Shown here: piece by piece, positions 58,162 through 64,000 of the stretch
Layout: the number at the start of each line of letters is the position of its first letter
Position numbering within the stretch: the stretch's first letter is position 1
Assembly (NCBI GenBank): GCA_001414485.1
Contig: LLEY01000008.1
Coordinates: forward strand, 620,001 to 684,000
Reading direction: 5' to 3'
Source of the DNA: Calycina herbarum
Taxonomy: Eukaryota; Ascomycota; Leotiomycetes; Helotiales; Pezizellaceae
Length of the DNA: 64,000 nucleotides
Notes under the pieces: generated by a model
Seen by the model: only the letters and a program-made list of their open reading frames with translations
What the model was told of the DNA's origin: nothing
The model's database searches: none
Program-made: the position numbers and the translations under genes

Positions 58162-59520
58162 ATGGCCTCCTCAGCGCCAGCAGCAGAGCCAAATGGCACA
58201 TCTGCAGTTAAAGCAAAAGAGTCTCTGCCATCTTCTGTCGCAGATGCTGTCCTCGTCCAAGGAGAAATGCCTGCAGGCTCCCAAAAAGTCGAAGAGCTCG
58301 ACTTTAATAAACTCGCAGGTCGACCCATTACTGTCGACGAGCTCATCAATCCTATGAGCAATATGGGTTTTCAAGCCAGTGCCATTGGGGATGCCGTCCG
58401 AATCATCAACGACATGGCAAGTTTTCTGCTGCCTTGTACCCCTCCATTACCCCTCCATTCCCCCCAAATCGCAAACCACAAAACACCACAGCTAACCTTC
58501 CCCAGCGAGCATGGCGCGAACCCGAAACCGGAGAAAAAACAACCATCTTTCTCGGCTACACCTCAAATCTAATCTCCTCCGGCCTACGAGGCACTTTTCG
58601 TTTCCTCGCTGAGCACAACTACGTATCCGCCATCGTCACCACAGCAGGAGGAATTGAAGAAGACATAATAAAATGCCTAGGCGACACATACATAGGCGCA
58701 TTCAGCACACCCGGTGCCTCTCTCCGCGCCAAGGGATTGAACCGCATCGGAAATCTCATCGTTCCAAATTCCAATTACTGCAAATTCGAAGACTGGGTAC
58801 AACCCATCCTCGACAAACTTCTCGACGAACAAGACGCCTCGGCCGCAGACCCGAAAATTCCGCAAGATGAGAAATTGGTATGGACGCCTAGTAAGATTAT
58901 TCATCGTCTCGGTCTAGAAATCAATGATGAGAGTTCTGTTTTATATTGGGCGGCGAAAAATAATATCCCTATATTTTGTCCAGCTCTTACGGATGGTAGT
59001 TTGGGGGATATGTTGTACTTCCATAGTTTCCGCGCATCGCCAAGGAGATTGATCATGGATACCATTGAGGATGTGCGGAAAATCAATACCATGGCTGTTC
59101 GTGCGAAAAGAGCAGGAATGATAATACTAGGTGGAGGTGTGGTAAAACATCATATTGCCAATGCATGTTTGATGAGAAATGGTGCTGAGAGCGCTGTGTA
59201 TATCAATACGGCGCAGGAATTTGATGGGAGTGATGCTGGTGCCAGACCGGATGAGGCTGTGAGTTGGGGGAAGATTAAGATGGGGGCTGATAGTGTTAAA
59301 GTTCGTAATTCTCATCTCATTTTCCTTCTTGTTGCTTTCGTCTCTTCTCTGTATCTTCCGAAAAAGGAAAAACATACATTGTGCCACTCGATTTCGACTT
59401 CAAGTCATGCGCAAAAGCTAATTCGCAATTCGCACACAGGTCTACCTCGAGGCCACAGCCTGTTTCCCTCTGATAGTGGCTGCCACATTCGCAAAAGACT
59501 CAATCACACCTAGAAAATAA
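58162..59520 (+). CDS. DYS1: Deoxyhypusine synthase
   Basis: Three exons: 58162-58416, 58506-59300 and 59440-59520, closing to 376 residues, the family length. The enzyme transfers the aminobutyl group of spermidine, with NAD, to a lysine of eIF5A, the first step of hypusine formation, in the cytosol. Motifs include [16 protein letters not shown] and [16 protein letters not shown] (NAD-binding regions), [33 protein letters not shown] and [17 protein letters not shown], where the lysine at about 341 matches the catalytic one that forms the enzyme-substrate intermediate. The first intron uses a GC donor (ATG|GCAAGT); no GT donor allows the conserved [12 protein letters not shown] to form. The last exon, [17 protein letters not shown], fits the family end. 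The gene diverges from SNT1. Confidence 0.95.
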
Positions 59521-60278
59521 TCCAAAAATACCACTTCAAAGAGTTTGAACATACTCCTCGATTATTCTCGATTATTACATACCATCAATTAAGTGATTGA
59601 CATACTAATGAATGAACGTAATCAAGATTAAATGCCAGAGATTCGATTCTCTGAGCTTTGCACAAGTGTAGATAGTTTACAGTAAGAGTCCGGGTCAATG
59701 TTACTTCCTTTGCATACACCTATGAGCAGAGAAACAATTTACCTCCTTGTTTCAAGAGCCAATTATCTTAAACTGTTCGTATAATGGATCTGATTCTTCA
59801 AGTCTTGTTGAACAACTTGTAACTGACACATCAAGCTCCCAGCTACGAATCGACCTCAGGGATTTTCACCTCCAGCCTCATCAGAAATAAGGAGCAAATA
59901 TATACATACATTCATATCACTCTACCCTCGCAACAAGAAGTGCTCAATACCTTCCCCAACCACTCCCCATGATCCACCTAGATATCTGTACATACCAGAT
60001 TCCTCAAGTCGCAATTTGCCTTCTAGACCCTCTCGAGTTTCTTCCTCCAGTATCTATAAAGATATACCCTTTCCCCTCTCCCTTGCTTACAAGAAAAACC
60101 CATGTAATTGGCAAATTTCCTTCCGACGTCCCGCTAGATCATCTCAGATAGATCCCAGGATCTTTCGCGCGCTCCTGGATCGAAGTCGTCACATAAGGTA
60201 TGTATATCCATATCTAGACCGTATCCACAACTCGCACCACAAGTGTCCATCCATATACAGGTGGTCTTTCATTCAAAT
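59521..60278. other. Intergenic region
   Basis: About 760 bases between two genes facing each other. A short direct doubling (CTCGATTATT twice, 59557-59577) is visible. No gene is supported. Confidence 0.5.
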
Positions 60279-60863
60279 TCAAATCGCCTTCCATTGACCC
60301 CAGACCCCACTCCGTCCGAACTCGTCCAGAAACTCTAATTTCTTGTAATTCGTTCTCGTCGTTGTTCGGCCGTGGTGATCACAATACAGTTCTCCTGTTG
60401 AGGGGATGGGTTCAGGTTCTGTAATTTCTGTAAATTCTGTAAATTCTTGCCCTTCTTCTTGTTCTACACCTGTAGTTCCATGTCCTTGTCCGTCCTGGGA
60501 TGTTGTGGTTTCAATGTTGGATGTGGTGGTTTCAGTGTTGGATGTAGCGGTTGAGGTGTGGTGAGGACATGCGCATGAGCATGTTGTTGTATTCGATGGT
60601 TGAGACGGAGGCGAGACTGGGAACGAGGGTTGGAATGAGAGTTGGAACTGGGTTGATGTGGTGGTTTTGGTTTCTTGAGTGCGGGGGGTTGAGGATACGA
60701 TTGGTGGGGTGATGGGTCTTCGTCCTTGGGTTTGAGAGGTAGTGGTGGTTGATGGTGAGGAGGTTGTGGTGGAAGGGTTTGTTGTTTGGTTTCTGGTCTT
60801 TGGATGCGACGAGGGACGGGTGCGGAAGTGGTTAGGCCGTGGACGTGGGGCTTTGTTTCCCAT
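60279..60863 (-). CDS. Hypothetical Thr/Pro-rich protein
   Basis: One frame of 194 residues starting in a good context (AAAATGG). The N-terminus MGNKAPRPRPNHFRTRP is basic, and the glycine at position 2 could allow myristoylation, though that is only inference. The middle is Thr/Ser-rich with ETTTSN/IETTTSQ repeats and a CSCACPHH cluster. The end is acidic, then YCDHHGRTTTRTNY and an aromatic tail. I recognise no family and cannot exclude a chance frame, since composition alone keeps it open. Confidence 0.45.
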   Translation of the reverse strand: MGNKAPRPRPNHFRTRPSSHPKTRNQTTNPSTTTSSPSTTTTSQTQGRRPITPPIVSSTPRTQETKTTTSTQFQLSFQPSFPVSPPSQPSNTTTCSCACPHHTSTATSNTETTTSNIETTTSQDGQGHGTTGVEQEEGQEFTEFTEITEPEPIPSTGELYCDHHGRTTTRTNYKKLEFLDEFGRSGVWGQWKAI

Positions 60864-61350
60864 TTTGCTTTCTCTCTCTTGTTGCTTCTCGCAAGTTCTG
60901 GTTTTGGGTTTGGTGCTGTGTTTGTAGGAAGTGAGCGTATATTTGGGTGTTGAGTTTCTCCAAAGGAGCGACTGGATAAAAATGGTGTGTGTTTTTGGGT
61001 TGGCAGATGTGTTTTACGGTAACTCTTTTGCCTTTTTCTTGTCTACGGGAGACCAGGTGAGAAGAAAATGATGGGGTCGTTGTTGTGGTGAATCCTGAAA
61101 GGGCTGGAGCTAGGTAGCCAAGTGTGAGTGAAGGTGAGGACAAATATGACAGCAAGTCGTGATTCTTTTTCAAGGAACTGTAAGTGCTGATATTTGAGTA
61201 ATAAGGTCTGAATTCCAAGAATTAACTCCGTGTCGTTGATATAAGCGACCAAATTGATCAGGCAGTTTAGTCGGCCAGTATTGTTGTTGTGTCCATATTC
61301 CCGATGTTCCCCTCTAATGCGACTGGACCCCAATAGACAGATTTTCTGAA
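60864..61350. other. Intergenic region
   Basis: About 490 bases between two minus-strand genes; it should hold the promoter of the Thr-rich gene. Nothing else is seen. Confidence 0.45.
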
Positions 61351-62550
61351 TCAGGATTGTCCCAGCGACTCTTCCATCTTCTTGTGGAAGTTTTTTTCGT
61401 TGGGTTCAACTGTAGGTGGCCCACAGTTGTCGTTTCCATACCGCAACCAGCCCATTCTCGCATTGGGGTTAGCAGTTGGTGGATCATCCAAGAAGGAACG
61501 GGTGAGCATGTTCATTGCTGTGTTTTCCGCGGTGTGGATTCTTGGTTCTCCCGGTCGTTGATGTACTTCTTGTTGATGTTCCTCTTGTGCCGGCTGTACT
61601 TCTTGTGGCTCTTGCACTGCTTGACTGTTCCAGTCTCGGTACCAAACTAGGCTTTGGACTTGTAGCTCGGGACTTGGAAGACTCTGCGGAATGTTGATGT
61701 TGGACTCTTGATTTGGGGTGACATTTCTTGAACTTCGTACCCGTATTTCGGGACTTGCACGCGCCTCTGAATTTAACAGATTTGCTACTCTGAGCTTGGC
61801 TTCCGAGTGTCTTCCGAGAAAACCTCTAGCAGGTGTTCGCTTTTGAATTCCCCCAGGCCTCCCGTGGCCAGGTGTTTGACGAAAAGGCAGTCTTCGAAAA
61901 TTGTTGTTTATTTCATTGTGCTCCTGCTGAGTTGGGATTCGGGAGTCATGATTGCTTCCACTATTGAATTGTCTGGAGGCATAGAAACCTGTATTTTGGC
62001 TTTGAAATGAGGATGAGCCATAATAATTTCCATTGTTGAAATGAGTAAGAGCGATGGATTGATAGGCGTTTCGGTTTGTTCCAATGGCGCCGTAGCTGTT
62101 ACCATTGCTGAGTTGAGTAGAGGCGTTGTATTGGTTGGTGTTGTAAAATGGTCCATGATTGCCGTAGCTGTTGCCAATATTGAACTGAGTAGCATCATAG
62201 TGATGTTGATTTTGGCTTTGGGAGGTTCCATAGTCGTTGCTGTTGTTCAATTGAGTGTAGACTTCGGATCGAAAGGCGTTGGGGTATGTTCCAGTGTCGC
62301 CAGAGTTATTTCCGTTGTTGGCGTAGTTGGAGGTATTGGGGTTGAGATGGTGACCAGCGGCCCCCGAGCAGTCTCTGACTGGGTCGTAAACCCCAGAATA
62401 GTTTCCAGTGGTGTTGAATTGATTGTTGGTGGCACCCCATGGGTACGTGCTTGCTCCATTGAGGCCAGCCCCATAAGTAGGGAGAGAAGCTGGGTGATAT
62501 GACCTATGAGAGGAGTAGCCGGTGGCTGCGATGTATTGTTGGGGAGCCAT
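61351..62550 (-). CDS. Hypothetical Asn/Gln/Tyr/Gly-rich protein
   Basis: One frame of 399 residues starting MAPQQYIAATGY in a good context (GAAATGG). Residues 1-220 are rich in N, Y, G, S and Q, with repeated words of the form QLNNGNSYG, NNGNYYGSS and NGNSYGAIG. This is a prion-like, disordered composition. The second half is basic, then has QEPQEVQPAQEEHQQEVHQ and ends MGWLRYGNDNCGPPTVEPNEK with a short acidic tail. No domain is recognised. Fungal proteins of this composition often bind RNA or form condensates, but nothing here shows that. Confidence 0.62.
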   Translation of the reverse strand: MAPQQYIAATGYSSHRSYHPASLPTYGAGLNGASTYPWGATNNQFNTTGNYSGVYDPVRDCSGAAGHHLNPNTSNYANNGNNSGDTGTYPNAFRSEVYTQLNNSNDYGTSQSQNQHHYDATQFNIGNSYGNHGPFYNTNQYNASTQLSNGNSYGAIGTNRNAYQSIALTHFNNGNYYGSSSFQSQNTGFYASRQFNSGSNHDSRIPTQQEHNEINNNFRRLPFRQTPGHGRPGGIQKRTPARGFLGRHSEAKLRVANLLNSEARASPEIRVRSSRNVTPNQESNINIPQSLPSPELQVQSLVWYRDWNSQAVQEPQEVQPAQEEHQQEVHQRPGEPRIHTAENTAMNMLTRSFLDDPPTANPNARMGWLRYGNDNCGPPTVEPNEKNFHKKMEESLGQS

Positions 62551-63102
62551 TTCTGAGACTGATGTAAATATTTACCGAGAAGGTAAGAAGAAGTTGGTGT
62601 GTGTGTGTGTGTGTGGGAAGTCAAAAACTTGAAGAAGTGTAGTAAGCGAGTGTTTGGTCTTCGTTTTTCGGTTGGATGGAAGTCCTGGAAAGTTCACTGG
62701 AGAGTAAAAGAGGGAAATGGAGAGGTTTTATTCTGCTCAATCGTGATCTGGGAAAGATAGAAAACCGCTAGTGGAGAGTGGTAGGTGACTCCTCCAGCAA
62801 GCGCTTGGGGAAGTTAGCTTCGATCGCGACGGTAGTCTTCTATTACAATGATCAAATCGGAAATATATCGCTTCTAGACTCTTTTCCCACAATCAGAGGT
62901 CTCAAAGTTGTGATTTTTGGGGAATAATTGTGAAGTGTGCGAGAACCGTTAAACGTCATTAGCTCGTCTTCTACTAGTTTTTGAACTACGAAGGAATACG
63001 AGAATCGAAGCACCCAGAGATCGAGAATCTCGGAGATCACAGCCTCCGAATTCGGAGTAGACAATAAAAATGGGTAGTAAAAAGTACATAGTGGATAGAA
63101 AT
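62551..63102. other. Intergenic region with a GT microsatellite
   Basis: About 550 bases between two minus-strand genes. A GT run of about nine copies lies at 62597-62614, within the likely leader of the N/Q-rich gene. No other feature is seen. Confidence 0.55.
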
Positions 63103-63584
63103 TTAGAAGTGAGAGCGGTCGCATTGAAGGTCTTCTTTTACGCGAGTTTTCAGCACTTGCTGGAGGGTTTGTGCATTTTCGTCAGCGACTTGCTGATATT
63201 TGTGTGTAATATTGTAGATCATAGTGCGATCTTACGATTGATGCGAATAATAATCTGGCTAGTATGTGTGCTTGCGTTTGGTTGCTGATGATTATGTTCA
63301 ATGTTCAATTCTCGGTTAGTGTCCAGGGGATGTTTGGATTCGTAGCTGAGCATCAAAAGTAGTAGGCATACTACCTTCTCTTCCAATTCATTTGTTCCGT
63401 CGCCAATCCTCTTAATTGCTGTATCAAGATGAAACAATTGATCACCTAGTTCTTCTATTATTTTTGAGGTTATGACGAGGGTAACAGTCCCATGTCTGAA
63501 CTCTGGTGAGTTGGTGACGTAAAGAGCAATAATGAATGATGTGAAGAATGGGAAAAGAACTTGCAAATAACAAAACTCAATCAT
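63103..63584 (-). CDS. Small hypothetical protein with hydrophobic N-terminus
   Basis: Two exons, 63584-63372 and 63192-63103, give 100 residues. The N-terminus MIEFCYLQVLFPFFTSFIIALYV is a signal peptide or anchor. The rest is mainly helical and charged, passing smoothly over the join (GTNELEEKV then QVADENAQTLQQVLKTRV), which supports the intron (GTATGC...AATATCAG). Using the alternative donor three bases earlier would drop one valine. I recognise no family. It diverges from the CWC27-like gene, with 252 bases between starts. Confidence 0.5.
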
Positions 63585-63836
63585 TAACCAACTCAGACGA
63601 CTCCAGAAAACCGGAAAGACAGCTCTATTCTCAACTTCTAACTGGACTTTATATCGAGGAGTTTCATGAGTAGGTAGAAATAAAATCCACGTGACCGTAG
63701 ATAATCCCTGTCAATTTTGAGCTCCTAACAAAATCGCGATTCATGCCAATATCCGCAAACACAATCCAAATATCTTACATCAACCCCCGCAAAAGCCTCA
63801 TTAACTTGCAGGCTCTCAAAGCTACACGCCCTCACC
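63585..63836. promoter_or_regulatory. Short divergent spacer
   Basis: Only 252 bases lie between the start codons of the small hypothetical protein and the CWC27-like gene, so both promoters must be here if both genes are real. No motif is clear. Confidence 0.4.
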
Positions 63837-64000
63837 ATGTCCTCCCTCTATAACCTCGAACCGCAACCCACAGCCTCCTGCATCCTCCACACCACCTCCG
63901 GGGACATCTCCCTCGAACTTTGGGCGCAACAAGTACCCTTAACATGTCGCAACTTCCTCCAACACTGCCTCGATGGCTATTACGATAACACGATATTCCA
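63837..64000 (+). CDS. CWC27: CWC27-type spliceosomal cyclophilin, 5' part only
   Basis: Starts at ATG 63837 (CACCATGTC) and runs off the window after 54 complete codons. The visible part, MSSLYNLEPQPTASCILHTT then SGDISLELWAQQVPL and TCRNFLQHCLDGYYDNTIF, is the beginning of a cyclophilin-type peptidyl-prolyl isomerase domain. The short N-terminal YNLEPQPTA lead is typical of CWC27, a cyclophilin bound to activated spliceosomes. The catalytic arginine (in the FHR motif) would fall just past the edge. PPIL3-like cyclophilins are the main alternative. Confidence 0.82.
   Translation, partial: MSSLYNLEPQPTASCILHTTSGDISLELWAQQVPLTCRNFLQHCLDGYYDNTIF

Overview
The window is a piece of a filamentous ascomycete nuclear genome (Pezizomycotina; Leotiomycetes is possible, but the sequence alone does not prove it). 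The evidence is short introns of about 45-100 bases with GTAAGT/GTATGT donors and CTAAC-like branch points, together with typical fungal families: a CBF/Mak21 Noc4, Atp4, a Vnx1-type exchanger, a Snt1-type SANT protein, deoxyhypusine synthase, a heme-thiolate peroxidase and a GT31-like glycosyltransferase. Most genes are split. I rebuilt the exon joins by hand and checked phase; every multi-exon CDS listed closes in frame, with two start choices and one splice choice noted in the entries.

Layout. 0.6-2.5 kb: a bZIP regulator (+). 6.1-11.3 kb: housekeeping block with a Sel1-repeat Nif1/Dsf2-like protein (-), ribosome-biogenesis factor Noc4 (-) and ATP synthase subunit 4 (+), the last two diverging from a 197-base spacer. 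11.3-15.4 kb: gene-free, with one copy of a small hairpin element. 15.4-29.5 kb: a run of secreted or cell-surface genes: a 12-cysteine small secreted protein with 12- and 13-base micro-exons (-), a membrane-anchored aspartic-protease-like protein with degenerate catalytic motifs (-), a large Ser/Thr/Pro-rich GPI-type wall protein (+), a broken surface-protein gene hit by a 637-base inverted-repeat element (-) and a Golgi-type glycosyltransferase (+).

30.6-38.7 kb: an FGGY carbohydrate kinase (-) and a Vnx1-type cation/H+ exchanger (+). 38.7-44.0 kb: a repeat-rich island with three diverged copies of one sequence, a dead Tc1/mariner-like element with 25-base perfect inverted repeats, and a second TA-flanked inverted-repeat element inserted beside its end. 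44.0-45.9 kb: a frame-broken coiled-coil gene. 46.4-47.2 kb: a secreted chloroperoxidase-like enzyme (-). 47.2-49.8 kb: low-complexity DNA. 49.8-56.5 kb: a 2,231-residue Snt1-like corepressor (-). 58.2-59.5 kb: deoxyhypusine synthase with a GC-AG intron (+). 60.3-63.6 kb: three unrecognised proteins (-). The window ends inside a CWC27-type cyclophilin (+).

The conserved genes serve general functions (ribosome assembly, translation-factor maturation, respiration, ion balance, chromatin, splicing) and do not form a pathway. The accessory parts (15-29 kb and 39-46 kb) hold the surface genes, transposon remnants and broken genes. No biosynthetic cluster, CRISPR array or convincing tRNA was seen.
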